Source: DASXKD01 sp963707905
GTDB lineage: Bacteria; Actinomycetota; Actinomycetes; Streptosporangiales; Streptosporangiaceae
Direction: 5' to 3'
Length of the DNA: 64,000 nucleotides
NCBI GenBank assembly: GCA_963707905.1
Contig: CAVPSA010000063.1
Location: forward strand, 1-64,000
Shown: positions 38,842 through 48,724 of the stretch, in pieces
Layout of the letters: the number at the start of each line of letters is the position of its first letter
Numbering within the stretch: the stretch's first letter is position 1
Translations under genes and position numbers: made by a program
Notes under the pieces: generated by a model
Told to the model about the DNA's origin: nothing
Database searches by the model: none
The model's input: only the letters and a program-made list of their open reading frames with translations

Positions 38842-39886
38842 TGCCGATCGGGTACTTGTGGACCGTCGCGGCCGTGTCCTGGGGGGTGGCGTGCGCGCTC
38901 ACCCGGTGGCCCAGGCTCGGCCCTTTCGCCGCGCTCCCTGCGCTGGTGGTCAGCGAGCTGCCGTTCATCGTGGGGTATTTCCTGATCGCGTCGACCGTGC
39001 TCGCGCTGGCCGAAGGCGACCTCGGCTCCCCGGCCGGCGCCGCTGCAGCCGCTGTCGCGCTGCTCGCCCTGGCCGGCCTGGTGGTCATCGTGCGCCGCGC
39101 GCTGCGTGCGCACGCGGTGTTGCGTAACGCTGGTAGGCCGAGGCGGCCGTGGGGCCGGATCCTGCGCGCTCCGTTCTTCCCGGCAGGCCCGACGTGGTCC
39201 GGGCGCGCGGCCTTGCCTACGGTGACGGGCCGCGCCGCACGCTGGATGTGTATCACCGGCGCGGCGGGCCGGCGGGCGCTCCGGTCCTGCTGCACTTCCA
39301 TGGCGGTGGCTTCTACTCCGGTAACAAGGCCCGCGAAGCGCGGCCGCTGATCCGGCACCTGACCAGCCGCCGCGGTTTTGTCTGCGTGAGCGCGGACTAC
39401 CGGCTGCAGCCGCACGTGACACTTGCCGACCAGGTGGCCGACGTGCGCGATGCGATCGCCTGGGTACGGGCACATGCGGCGGAGTACGGCGGCGAGCCCG
39501 GCACGCTGTTCCTCGCCGGTAGTTCGGCCGGGGCGAACCTGGCGATCCGGGCGGTGTGCGACGGCGAGACCGGCATCGCGGGCCTGATCTGCCGGTACGG
39601 CTACTACGGCGACCTCGCGCCGCGCGGTGACCTGCCGCCCATGCTTGTGGTGCACGGCGAGAAAGACCTGATACCAGCGGCAGATGTAGAGGCCTTCGTC
39701 GAGCGGGTACGCGCGGTGTCGAGCCACCCGGTCAGCTACGCCGAGCTGCCCGGTGCCCACCACGACTTCGACTTGTACGAGTCCATCCGGTCCGCCGCAG
39801 TCAGCAAGGCAGTGGAGCAGTTCGCTGCGAGGGCCGCTTTCTCTGACGCAAATCATCGGAACCGACAGCCCGCCCAAAACTCATGA
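38841..39886 (+). pseudogene. membrane-anchored alpha/beta hydrolase (HGGG type), one frameshift
   Basis: The N-terminus from ATG 38841 has three hydrophobic segments (YLWTVAAVSWGVACAL, LPALVVSELPFIVGYFLIAS, AAAAVALLALAGLVVIV). The frame shifts near 39195; then an esterase/lipase domain of the hormone-sensitive-lipase type: LLHFHGGGFYSGNKAREA, FLAGSSAGANLAIRA with the Ser nucleophile, VHGEKDLIPAADV with Asp and GAHHDFDLYE with His. Expressed from promoter D. The substrate is unknown. Confidence 0.8.
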
Positions 39887-40054
39887 CCGCTGCAGGCATG
39901 TCCGCGAGAAGAACCGCTTCCATCGGCCTGACGCTCGCGTACTGGCTGTCCAGGCACGGCGTTCTGAGAGCGGTGCATGGCACATGAAGCGCGATTGACA
40001 TCCGTGCCGAGTCGGTGCTCGGTGCCTCCACTGGCGGCTGCCGCCGGCCGGATG

Positions 40055-42517
40055 TCATATGTAGTCGCGCTTTTGCAGGATTCGCAGGCAGGCCCATCCG
40101 GGTATGACAGGCAGCCAGTAAGTGGCGAGCCGGTAGATGAGGACTGCGGAGACGGCGGGCCCGGGGGGCAGGCCGATGCCGGTCAGGCCGGCGACCAGGG
40201 CGGCTTCGATGGCGCCGAGGCCGCCGGGGGTGGGGGAGGCGGCGGCGATGAGCGCAGCGCCGAGGTAGACGGCGCCGATCGCGGCGATCCCCGCGCCGCC
40301 GCCGAATGCCTGCACGGAGGCTGCGAGGCCGCCGATGTAGGCCAGGGTGATCAGCGCGGAGCCGCCGGCCAGCAGGGCCAGCTTGACCGGGCTTGCCGCC
40401 ACGGTCCGCAGGCTGGTGGCGGCGGACCGCAGGCCGGGCAGCAGCCGGGTCGCGGCGAACCGCCTGCCCTGGCGGGTGGCCAGCACGATTCCGGTGAGTG
40501 CGGCCGCCAGGGCGAGGATGAGCAGCAGTTTGCTGGCTGGCGGCAGCTTGAACGCCTGTGCCATCCGCTGGCCGGCCAGGGTGAAGAAGATCACTAGCAG
40601 GAGCAGGTGAGCGATGGCTCCCACGAGGGCGTTGACGCCGACTGCCGCGACGCCGGCTCCGGGTGGGACGCCGTTCTTTTGCAGGAACCGGGCGTTCAGT
40701 GCCATGCCGCCGACGTTGGCGGGGGAGACGCGGTTGATAAACGATGAGGCGGCCTGGGTCAGGGTGGCGGGCCAGAACGGCACCGGGCCGGGCACGGCGC
40801 CGATCAGCGCGGCGGCGCTGGCGAGGTAGGTCAGCGCCGAGGCGGCGATGATGGCCGGCAGCCAGGCCCACTGCACGGATTGCAGGGCGTGCCAGCTGCT
40901 GCTCACCTGTGCGAGCTGGGGCAGGATGAGGTAGAAGGCGCCGGCGGCGGCGGCGATGGCCAGCAGGGTACGGGGCCGGACCCGCTGCAGGCGGGCCAGC
41001 GGCTGGCTGGTCAGCCCGCTGGCTGCGGCAGCCGCAGTCCTGGTCTGTTTCAGCAGGCCGTCGTGGTGGGCGATGGCGTGCCGGGTGGCGGCCGACAGGG
41101 CCAGTGGCTGCAGCAACGGCACCGCGTCCGCCAGCCGCTCAGCGCCGATGATCGCGGCAGCGCTGGACACGGCCCTGTCCGCGCCTACCAGGATGGCCAG
41201 CGAGGCTAGGAGTTCGGCAAGGTCAAGGTCTTGTTGCCGCTGGGTGGCGGCCAGCTCGGAGAAGCTGAAGTCGGTCAGCCATGGCAGCATGTCGCGGTCG
41301 ACCATCACGTTGGCCGCGCGCAGGGACCGGTGGGCGATCCCGGCCCGGTGCAGCGTGTCTACGTCGGCCCATAGCCGCTGGAGGAGGTCGTCGCTGATGC
41401 GCTGCGCCGGGAGCTGGCCGAGCGAGCTGCCGTCCACCCGTTCGGTGACCAGCAGCGCGGTCCCGCCGCCGGCCTTGATCACCTTGTCGACGCTGGGGAC
41501 GCGGACGCCGGCCCGCTCAGCGAGCAGGCCGATGAGGGCCTGGTGCCCGGCCGCCCGGATGACCGAGGCCGCGGGCCAGGTGTCGCCGACGTTGCGCAGC
41601 CGGGCGAACCGGTACGCCCGGTAGAGCAGGTCGGCGTCCCGCTGATCCGAGCCGAGGGCCTTGATGAACAGCCGCCGCCCGTCACCGGTGACCGCCACGA
41701 ACGGCCGGGAGCCCTTCGCCTCGACGCAGGCTGGTTCGACGCAGGTCACTGGCAGGCCGGCGGACCGCAGCGCGGCCGCGATCCCGTCGGGTCCGATCCG
41801 CCGGTCGGGCACGCCGAACGCCACCAGCACACCAGCGCCGACGGTCACCCCGGCGGCGAACGCGAGTATCAGTTCGGCCGGCAGGACAGTGCCGGTGATG
41901 AGCCGGGCGCCGGCCGCGGCACCCAGCGTGATCCATGCCGTCCGCCGCCAGGGACGGCTCAGCCACGGAGCTGCGGCCACGGTGACCGCTGCCGCCGCGG
42001 CGAGCAGGGCCGGGCCGGGAAACGCCGCGCTGGCCAGCAACGAGCCATGCCCGGCAGCGGCCGTGACCGCGTGCGGGTGCTGGTCTCCGGCCAGGTACAA
42101 GATGCCTGCCAGCAGGGCGCCGGCCGCGGCGGCCCCGGCGGCCAGGCCGCCCAGCAGGCGGAACCGGCGGTGCCACAGCGCAGCGGCCACGACCCCGGCG
42201 GCCGCGACGGCGAAGGCCACCTGCAGCACAGCAGTGAGCATCCGTCCGGCCGGGTCAGATCCGAGCCAGGTCACGGCGGCCGCGCCGGGACCGAGCAGCC
42301 GGCCGTGCGCCACCACGACTGCTGCGAGCGTCCCGGCCAGCACCAGACCGCTGATGATCAGGCGGATGACATCGCCCGGATGACGGTACCGAGAGGCCGG
42401 CAGGAACCGCCCTGCATGCTGCGTGATCGGTTCCGTGCCGCCCGGCGGCTCATCCACGGCCGTCAGATTGCCGCCTGGATGGGTCCTTCCTCGCTGGTGG
42501 CCCTGGTTCGGATTCAT
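40055..42517 (-). CDS. LPG synthase-type (UPF0104) membrane protein with kinase-like domain
   Basis: 820 residues from the ATG at 42517; the frame is open upstream but that part overlaps the PAP2 gene. An N-terminal membrane region of about six helices is followed by a kinase-like domain (RLFIKALGSDQRDADLLYRA, LLQRLWADVDTLHRAGIAHR, NVMVDRDMLPWLTDFSFSEL, lacking a standard catalytic Asp in HRS), then a C-terminal eight-helix domain of the LPG-synthase/flippase type (SFINRVSPANVGGMALNARF, SPTPGGLGAIEAALVAGLTG). It overlaps the PAP2 stop (ATGA). Possibly lipid transfer or flipping. Confidence 0.82.
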   Translation of the reverse strand: MNPNQGHQRGRTHPGGNLTAVDEPPGGTEPITQHAGRFLPASRYRHPGDVIRLIISGLVLAGTLAAVVVAHGRLLGPGAAAVTWLGSDPAGRMLTAVLQVAFAVAAAGVVAAALWHRRFRLLGGLAAGAAAAGALLAGILYLAGDQHPHAVTAAAGHGSLLASAAFPGPALLAAAAAVTVAAAPWLSRPWRRTAWITLGAAAGARLITGTVLPAELILAFAAGVTVGAGVLVAFGVPDRRIGPDGIAAALRSAGLPVTCVEPACVEAKGSRPFVAVTGDGRRLFIKALGSDQRDADLLYRAYRFARLRNVGDTWPAASVIRAAGHQALIGLLAERAGVRVPSVDKVIKAGGGTALLVTERVDGSSLGQLPAQRISDDLLQRLWADVDTLHRAGIAHRSLRAANVMVDRDMLPWLTDFSFSELAATQRQQDLDLAELLASLAILVGADRAVSSAAAIIGAERLADAVPLLQPLALSAATRHAIAHHDGLLKQTRTAAAAASGLTSQPLARLQRVRPRTLLAIAAAAGAFYLILPQLAQVSSSWHALQSVQWAWLPAIIAASALTYLASAAALIGAVPGPVPFWPATLTQAASSFINRVSPANVGGMALNARFLQKNGVPPGAGVAAVGVNALVGAIAHLLLLVIFFTLAGQRMAQAFKLPPASKLLLILALAAALTGIVLATRQGRRFAATRLLPGLRSAATSLRTVAASPVKLALLAGGSALITLAYIGGLAASVQAFGGGAGIAAIGAVYLGAALIAAASPTPGGLGAIEAALVAGLTGIGLPPGPAVSAVLIYRLATYWLPVIPGWACLRILQKRDYI

Positions 42518-43260
42518 GCCGGATTCCGGCCCCTTTCCGCGGGTTCCGGCGGGGGGACACCAGCCGGGCCTTGCGTTCCGGCAGGCTGCCGCCGCCTGAG
42601 CTGCTGCCGCTGGGACTGGTCGGCTATCAGGGCGGCCAGCAGGGCGCAAGACGTGCCGAGCAGGATCCCGGCCGTGGCGTCGGACAGCCAGTGGGCGCCC
42701 AGGTAGGCGCGGGACAGCCCCATCAGGACGGAGAACGCCACCGCGGCCGCGCCCCACAAGGCGCGCCGCCGCCCTGCCGGAACCAGGGCGATGACCGCCG
42801 CCACGACGGTGACCGACGCGGCGACGGCGTGCCCGGACGGGAACGATGCGCCGCTCGTGGCGACCAGCGACCCGGGCGGCCTGGCGCGGTCGTAGATCCC
42901 TTTCAGCGAGCCGATCAGGATCTCCGATGCCACCACGGCTGCGGCGAACGCGGCCAGGTGCCACCACCGGCGCCGCAGGGCAAGGTATCCGGCCAGGGCG
43001 ATCCGCACCGGCAGCGTGACGTACACCAGCCCGAGGACGTTGAAGACCTTGGCGATCACGGTGAGCGCCGGTGCCCGGCCGGAGATCATCAGCCGCAGCC
43101 ACGCGTCGTCCAGCCGCTGGATCCGGGCCAGCGTGCCGTGGCCGGCGACCAGGGCGAACACCACGGCGGTGAGCGCCACCACCCCCGCGGTCAGGAGAGC
43201 GGCCCGCCTGGGGCTGGCAAGAAGCGCATGCTCCCCCGGGGCGGTGGCCGCCCGGCTCAT
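42514..43260 (-). CDS. PAP2-family phosphatase
   Basis: About 248 residues, polytopic membrane protein. It has all three PAP2 motifs: KGIYDRARPPGS, SFPSGHAVAAS and SRAYLGAHWLSDATAG. It likely dephosphorylates a lipid phosphate such as undecaprenyl pyrophosphate or phosphatidate at the outer face of the membrane. The ATG at 43260 overlaps the stop of the upstream gene (ATGA), and its own stop overlaps the next gene's ATG, so the three genes form one coupled operon. Confidence 0.88.
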   Translation of the reverse strand: MSRAATAPGEHALLASPRRAALLTAGVVALTAVVFALVAGHGTLARIQRLDDAWLRLMISGRAPALTVIAKVFNVLGLVYVTLPVRIALAGYLALRRRWWHLAAFAAAVVASEILIGSLKGIYDRARPPGSLVATSGASFPSGHAVAASVTVVAAVIALVPAGRRRALWGAAAVAFSVLMGLSRAYLGAHWLSDATAGILLGTSCALLAALIADQSQRQQLRRRQPAGTQGPAGVPPPEPAERGRNPA

Positions 43261-45533
43261 CCCGGGCATGCGGCACCCCGCCCGCACAAGGCAAGGCCTG
43301 CGGTGCGCCGGACGTAGCTGACCAGCGCCGACCGCGGCATGAACGCCACCGCGGTGCCGACGGTGGTGGTCACGACCTGGGACGCACCTCGCGCGAAGCG
43401 GAACTGGTAGGTCGCGCAGCCGCCGGGGAAGGTGTAGTAGCGGAGCTCGGAGTACTGCGGGACCAGGCTTGCTGGGCGCTCGAACAGGCGTGTGCCGGGC
43501 TGGTCGGAGGGGATCTGCCGGGTGCCTGAGGTGTCGCAGGCGGCGGTCAGGGTGATCGTCACCTCATTGACGATGCCCGGACTACTCAGCGTGAGGATCA
43601 GGCCTGACGCGGGCCCGGCTCGGTCTGAGTCCAGCGCGAAGCTGGCCTGCCCGCTGGCGATGTCCGTGCCGCCAACGCTCCAGCCCGCCGGGAGCGCGGC
43701 GATGCAGGGCAGCAGGGCAGCAGACGGGACTGCCTGGGCGCTGAGGATCATCGAATGGCCGGTGCCGCAACTGGGGGCGTAGGCGCCCAGATTTTCGGCC
43801 GCCGGCAAGAAGGCATTCCCCGTTTCCCACACGGCGGCGGTGATGACGGCGAGCATCGCGGCCGCCAGAGCGACCCGCCGGATGCTCCAGCGTTGCAGCG
43901 CGATCGGCGGCCGCTGCGGGGCGAGGGCGCGGAATTCGCCGAGCAGGTCCCGGGGATCGCGTTTCATGAAGGCGCGCAGCTGGGTCGGGCTGGCCACCCC
44001 GCGGGTGGCGGCGAAGGCTTCGGCGAGCTCGGCCTCGGTGAAGTAATTCAGCGCCCGCCGGTAGACCCGCGCGGGGTCGGCGCGGACCGCGAGGACCAGC
44101 ATCATGTTGCCCAGGTCGACGGCCTGCCGCCATGGTGATGGGCGCACCTGGACGAAGGCGACGTCGATCAGCAGCAGCTCCCCGGAGCGGACCATCAGGT
44201 TGCCTGGTTTGATGTCGCGGTGGGCGATCCCGGCGTCCCACAGCGTGCGGATCAGCTGCAGTCCCTGGTCGATCACCGTGTCGTCGACGTCGGCTTCGCC
44301 GATTTCGACGGCGCCGGTATGGAATTCGGTGACCAGCATGTACTCGCGCTCGGGCGTGATCTCCACGATGCCGTACGGCCGGGCCGTGCGGACCCCGATG
44401 TCCTGCAGCAGGCGCAGGGCGTAGTCCTCGTACTCGACCAGGCGCCGCACGGTCTGGAAGGGGTGCTCGTCCTCCAGGGAGCCGTACAGGATGGTCCGCC
44501 ACAGCTTGTACCAGCGGTCGGCGCGGACGTGGCCCTTGGTGTAGAGCTTGGCGAACACGAACTCCTCCGGGCTGCCTTCGACCCGCAGCCGCAGCGGCGT
44601 GGAGCCGGCGGAGGACTCCAGGCCGACCGGCTTGATCTCGGTCACCGTGAGCCCGAGCTGGTCACGCACGGCCTGGCGGATCGCCTGCCCCCGCCGGCCG
44701 GTCACATCCACGTGCGCGGCGTTGCCGCGCCGGTACGCGACGGGGAACACCGCGTTCGGGGTGAAGAACCGGAACGCGGTGACCGCGATCGCCACGGCGA
44801 ACGCCACGGCGAGCAGCACGTCGCCCGGGTGATCGAGGCCCAGGTACAGGCGGGCCAGGCCGAACACGGCGACCACGGCAGCTGCCGCCGCCTTGGTCCA
44901 GGAGCGGGCGCGGCCCGGCACGGCCAGGCAGTAGACGACGCCCATCAAGAAGATCGCGACGACCGCCACCGGGGGGGAAATCCCCGAGTACCCGCCCCAG
45001 CTGCCGATGATCGGCACGCCGTACGGGCGCGGCCTGGACAGCCCGTAGTAGATCGACTTCCCGACAATCTCCAGGAACACCAGGCTGCCCATGAACACCA
45101 GCAGGTGCCGCCAGCGGCGGAACGCCATCGTCAATACCACCGCCGACAGGCCAAGCGCGGTGGCCCCCCAGCCGGAGCCCGCCCCGTTGATCCCATTGGC
45201 CACATCGGTCAGCCACGGCGTCCGTATTCCGGCCAGGAGACGCAGCACCCACGTGCTTGCCCGGTCATCGATCCGGAGCCACGCCGTGTGCTGGGACGCC
45301 AGGAACGCGCCGGCGAGCGCCACGGCCCCAAGGACCAGCCAGGCCGTGGTGGTGACCGAGACCGGATGCGGCAGCGGCGGCGGGGCACCGGTCGGGCGCC
45401 GCCGCCGCGCCGCCGGCCGCACCGCGGGACCCGGCGGAACGCCTGCCACGCTGCCCGGTGAGGTCACCGCCTCGGCCTTCTCGGTCACCGCGCCGCAGCT
45501 CCCATCGAGGTCAGCTCCGCGCGCGGCCAGCAC
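43257..45533 (-). CDS. PAP2-like membrane domain fused to a protein kinase-like domain
   Basis: 758 residues. An N-terminal six-helix PAP2-like part has KSIYYGLSRPRP and ARLYLGLDHPGD, but the middle PSGH motif is degenerate (GISPPVAVV). A kinase-like domain follows (FVFAKLYTKGHVRADRWYKL, AGIAHRDIKPGNLMVRSGEL, LLIDVAFVQV with DVA for DFG), then one helix and an exported C-terminal domain with paired cysteines. Start may be GTG 45533 or GTG 45488. First gene of the operon. Phosphorylation coupled to lipid phosphate handling is a guess. Confidence 0.75.
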   Translation of the reverse strand: MLAARGADLDGSCGAVTEKAEAVTSPGSVAGVPPGPAVRPAARRRRPTGAPPPLPHPVSVTTTAWLVLGAVALAGAFLASQHTAWLRIDDRASTWVLRLLAGIRTPWLTDVANGINGAGSGWGATALGLSAVVLTMAFRRWRHLLVFMGSLVFLEIVGKSIYYGLSRPRPYGVPIIGSWGGYSGISPPVAVVAIFLMGVVYCLAVPGRARSWTKAAAAAVVAVFGLARLYLGLDHPGDVLLAVAFAVAIAVTAFRFFTPNAVFPVAYRRGNAAHVDVTGRRGQAIRQAVRDQLGLTVTEIKPVGLESSAGSTPLRLRVEGSPEEFVFAKLYTKGHVRADRWYKLWRTILYGSLEDEHPFQTVRRLVEYEDYALRLLQDIGVRTARPYGIVEITPEREYMLVTEFHTGAVEIGEADVDDTVIDQGLQLIRTLWDAGIAHRDIKPGNLMVRSGELLLIDVAFVQVRPSPWRQAVDLGNMMLVLAVRADPARVYRRALNYFTEAELAEAFAATRGVASPTQLRAFMKRDPRDLLGEFRALAPQRPPIALQRWSIRRVALAAAMLAVITAAVWETGNAFLPAAENLGAYAPSCGTGHSMILSAQAVPSAALLPCIAALPAGWSVGGTDIASGQASFALDSDRAGPASGLILTLSSPGIVNEVTITLTAACDTSGTRQIPSDQPGTRLFERPASLVPQYSELRYYTFPGGCATYQFRFARGASQVVTTTVGTAVAFMPRSALVSYVRRTAGLALCGRGAACPG

Positions 45534-45630
45534 CCGGCCACCGCTGCCTCCGCGGCCGGCGGCGTCAGCGCCCGGCTGGCCTGTCTCAGGTCAGTGCGGT
45601 GGCGCCTGACCTGATCCGGCGCGGGCTGTG

Positions 45631-46085
45631 TTACCCGGCGGGGGGCGGGAATGGGGGGAGGTTCTGGTGGCATACGGTTCCCTTCGGGGGGAGGGCGCCG
45701 GTGCGGAAGTAGGTGGTCATGTAGGTGCTGGCGCAGGTGCTGGGGTTGAGGAGTGCGGTGTGGCCGTAGCCGTGGACGACCAGCAGCCGGGCGTTGCCGA
45801 GCTGGCGGGTCATGGCGATGTCGTCGCGGAGCGGGAGGAACGGGTCGGTGGTGTTGCCGATCACCAGGATGGGGCTGGTGGGGGCGTTCCACGGGCCGGT
45901 GTAGGTGTCCTGCCCGTGTACCGGCCAGGTGGCGCACGGCTCGTCCAAGGTCCACAGATACGGCAGGGCGATCACGCCGCTGCGGCGCAGCACCAGGCGC
46001 TGCAGGCCGGCGTAGGCACTGGCGGGAGGGCTCGGCGCCTCGTTGCACTGGACCGCAAAATCCTGCTCGGCCCAGTCCCAGTGCG
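45631..46085 (-). pseudogene. TAP-like alpha/beta hydrolase, C-terminal fragment
   Basis: Reads AEQDFAVQCNEAPSPPASAY, LPYLWTLDEPCATWPVHGQD, SPILVIGNTTDPFLPLRDDI and LLVVHGYGHTALLNPSTCAS, the Asp and His of the catalytic triad and the typical C-terminal TAP-like domain of secreted actinobacterial peptidases/esterases. The N-terminal two thirds with the Ser are missing: at about 46085 the sequence changes to an epimerase gene on the same strand. Confidence 0.82.
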
Positions 46086-46915
46086 CGTACGGCCAGCTTG
46101 GGCACCGACCGGACGGCCACCCGATGCCCGACCTGGTCGGCCACCAGATCCAGCGCCGCCCGGGTGGTGACGGTCGGCGGGCCGGGCAGGTGCCACACCT
46201 GGCCGGCCGCGCGGGCGTTGGTGCCCAGGGTTGCCAGGCCAGCGGCGATGTCGGGAACGTAGCTGTAGGTGTGGGGCGGGTCAGGGTTGCCGATGAAGTC
46301 GGCGCGGCGGCCGGCCAGGGCGTTGCCGAAGACCCGCTCGCCGAGCGTGGACCCCTGAGTGACGCCGGCGCCGAAGAAGTCCGAGGCCCGCCCGATGGCG
46401 ATACGGACCCGGCCGGCCTCGGCGGCGCCCAGCAGTTCGGCGGTCATCGCCGCCCGGGTCCGGCCCTTGACGGTCGTCGCGGCCAGCGGCAGGTCCTCAG
46501 TCAAGGGCTTGCCGCCGGTCGGGCCGTAGCCGTAGAGGTTCTCCAGGCTCATCAGCAGCGCGCCGGCGCGTTCAGCGGCAGCCAGGACGCCGCGCTGCAA
46601 CGGTGGGAGGAGCTCCGGCCACTGGGCGTAGGGTGCGTTCAGGCACTGGTAGATGACGGCGGCGCCCTTCGCAGCATCGCTGGCCGCATCAAGATCGGCC
46701 GCGTCCGCCGCCCGCCAGTCGATCCCTTCCGCTAAGCCAGCCGGCCGGTGCCGCGACACTACCCGGACCGTGACACCTCGTTCCGCGAGCAAGGCCGCGA
46801 GCACGCTGCCGGCCTGCCCCGCGCCGAAAACCACGTGCAGCCTGCCGTTATCCACCAGCGGAACCGGCGCGGCGACGGCCTCGGCGGCACTCATTTCTGG
46901 GGCACTGTCAGGCAT
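46085..46915 (-). pseudogene. NAD-dependent epimerase/dehydratase, C-terminally truncated
   Basis: Rossmann start LHVVFGAGQAGSVLAALLAE near residue 25, LENLYGYGPTGGKPLTEDLP with the Tyr region, then VRIAIGRASDFFGAGVTQGS and a nearly complete fold to KLAVRALGLG. There it fuses into hydrolase sequence; the frame runs on without homology. About 50-60 C-terminal residues are lost. The Met at 46915 is the likely start. Confidence 0.78.
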
Positions 46916-46987
46916 CGCAGCAGCCGCCCAGATCAGGCCACGTCCCGCTTGATGGACCGGGGGCCGCAGACTGCGCGGCGGCACCAT

Positions 46988-48041
46988 TACCTCGGCGCTG
47001 CCCGATCACGCCGCGTCTGGAGACGGCGTGCGCCGCTGGCGCAGGGCAGGCACGGGAAAAATGAGAGGCCGCCATATGTCACCCTCGACTTCGCTGCGCG
47101 CAAGGCGCCACCGAGGTCCGGAGCAGCCACAAGGAATACCGACTTCGTCCACACGCAGGATGGACGGACACACCTTCCTATCTCGGACGTTACGCCCAAT
47201 CCGCCGGGCAGACAAGGACGCCGGGTGACCTGCGGCCAGGAATCCGGCTGCCGGACGCACCTGCCCCGCGGCGCGGGCAGCCATCGGCCCGGCGCGAGCG
47301 CCGGCACGACAATAGCCGCAAGAATCACCTCGCAGGAATCAGCCAGGTGGCTCGCGCCTTACGCTGCTCACCCGCTGGCACGAATGCGAGCCCTTCGGAT
47401 CTTCGAGCTGAACAGCGCGTCGGAAGCCAGACGGTCTCCGCGGTGACCGTGGCCTGGCTGCTCCCTGATCGCCGGCACGGGCATGAGGGCGATCCGCGGG
47501 ACGGCCGTCAGGATCTGGCTGGCCCGGGGACTGATCGGCCTGGCGACAGGGCACCGCCCTCACAGCCGCCGTGCAGGCGTCTCCCTGGCCGCGCACTTCG
47601 CCCTGGATGCGCAATCGACCACTCCACTAAGATCGCCGCGCTCGGGGCCTCGAGCATCCTGCTCTACCTGGCGGTGACCTCGGCATGCAGCGGGAGGTCG
47701 TGCGCTGGCGGGCGGGACGGCAGGCACCTGGGGGATACACGTGCAAGGAGCGCTGGGTTCAAGTTCGCGTGGCTGTTCGAGAATGCCTGCTCAGGGGGCG
47801 TCCGCCGTCGGGCCGGGTGGCGATGAAGATCATCTGACCGCCATTTGACCGTGGTCTAGAACGTGACGGACTGGCAGCGAGTGTCACGGACCGGGCTTGA
47901 GCAGCGCAGGATCCGTGGGGTCGTATCGTGGGCGTGCCTGAACACGCGGGGGAGCTGCCGCCTGCCTGGTTGGCCTTTGTGTGCCCTGAGCAGGGGTTCC
48001 TTCGCTCGGGCGTTTTGGGCCAGTGAACCTGAGTGATTCCC
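46988..48041. other. right end of element B, no convincing gene
   Basis: About 1050 bases. Short open frames exist on both strands, but none shows a family motif; a plus-strand stretch near 47485-47700 (VRIWLARGLIGLATG, GASSILLYLAVTS) hints at a decayed membrane protein. Near 47829-47857 is a direct pair of TGACCG hexamers (TCTGACCGCCATTTGACCGT) that recurs at about 48826 beyond the last att repeat. Confidence 0.5.
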
Positions 48042-48083
48042 CATGGCATGCAAGAGGCCAGGGGTTCGAGTCCCCTTAGCTCC
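48042..48083 (+). repeat. att repeat 2 (junction of elements B and C)
   Basis: Identical to tRNA-Ala positions 2207-2248 over 42 bases; the next base differs (G for A). It marks the end of element B. Confidence 0.93.
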
Positions 48084-48161
48084 GCTGGTTTTCCGGACCT
48101 CTGTTCGATGAACAGTGACTAACTCAGCGACTCCGGCGCGCCAGGCTTATCGGCGCGCTTC

Positions 48162-48273
48162 CTAGCCTCCGAACACGTCGTCCATGACGCTCGCGCCGCC
48201 CTGGATGGCGGGGACGATGACATGCCGGTAGACGGTCTCGGTGACGTGGGTCGATTTGTGGCCCATCGTGTCC
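48162..48273 (-). pseudogene. tyrosine integrase, C-terminal 37 residues
   Basis: Reads DTMGHKSTHVTETVYRHVIV, then PAIQGGASVMDDVFGG and a stop. Nearly identical to the C-terminus of the copy ending at 22559, including the Tyr nucleophile. Upstream of the DTMGH codons the similarity stops abruptly at about 48273, the deletion junction of element C. Confidence 0.85.
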
Positions 48274-48589
48274 AGTCGGCGGATCATTTCCCGCGGGGAT
48301 CACTGGTGACATCATCAGCGTCCCGCTGCGCTGCGTTATGCGCAACCACACCTTCCACCACGTCACGGTGCCAGCGCGGCCGAACAGGTGGCCAGGACGA
48401 AGACTGTTGTTACGCCCAGGGTGCCTTGTCAATGCGCGAGCGGTCGAGAGGCCGGATGATCGTCGCAGGTTTCCTGCCGAGGCCCGGCCTGCACCACGCC
48501 GCGGGAACGATCGTCGTCGCCTGGCTGCCCGGACCATTGAACGCAGGGTTGACCGCTGTGGGGTTGGAGAGGTCGAGCAAGCATCGGAA

Positions 48590-48724
48590 GATCATCTCGA
48601 GAGGCAGTTTGAGGGGCAGGATGGCGCTAGCGGGTGCTTGTCTGAGCCTGTCTCAGCTCGTGTGAGCTGGCAAACGGCCCGCTCAGGCCGTGTTTACCCT
48701 GGTCAGGGAATGCCTGAATAGATT
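48590..48724. repeat. right-terminal repeat of the element family (second copy)
   Basis: Similar over about 135 bases to 21586-21718. Shared blocks include GGCAGTTTGAGGGGC, ATGGYGCTAGCGGGTGCTTG and GAGCCTGTCTCAGC, and both end at the att core. This suggests that elements A and C derive from the same element type; integrase arm or excision sites may lie here. Confidence 0.75.

Larger units (their letters stand above)
21764..48041. mobile_element. integrated element B (about 26.3 kb)
   Basis: Bounded by att repeats at 21719 and 48042. Its left end carries an integrase 3' end reading toward the att site, the typical layout of actinobacterial tRNA-targeting elements. No replication or conjugation genes were recognised, so it is probably immobile now. 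It contains a disrupted whiB7-like gene, nested transposons, the LuxR/MalT promoter cassettes and the PAP2/kinase operon. The unity of this segment is inferred. Confidence 0.65.
48084..48724. mobile_element. integrated element C, 0.64 kb deletion remnant
   Basis: Lies between att repeats 2 and 3. Its left 190 bases carry an integrase 3' end as in element B, and its right 135 bases match the right end of element A. The middle is a short non-coding remainder, so the interior has been deleted while both ends were kept. Confidence 0.75.

Noticed and set aside
42518..43294. N-terminal extension of the LPG-synthase-type gene to 1079 residues
   Set aside because: The extension lies fully inside the PAP2 gene in another frame and is Arg/Pro/Gly-rich shadow sequence; the ATG at 42517 overlapping the PAP2 stop is a better start.
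47347..47826. Open frame of 159 codons at the right end of element B
   Set aside because: No family motif and mixed composition; at best a decayed gene.
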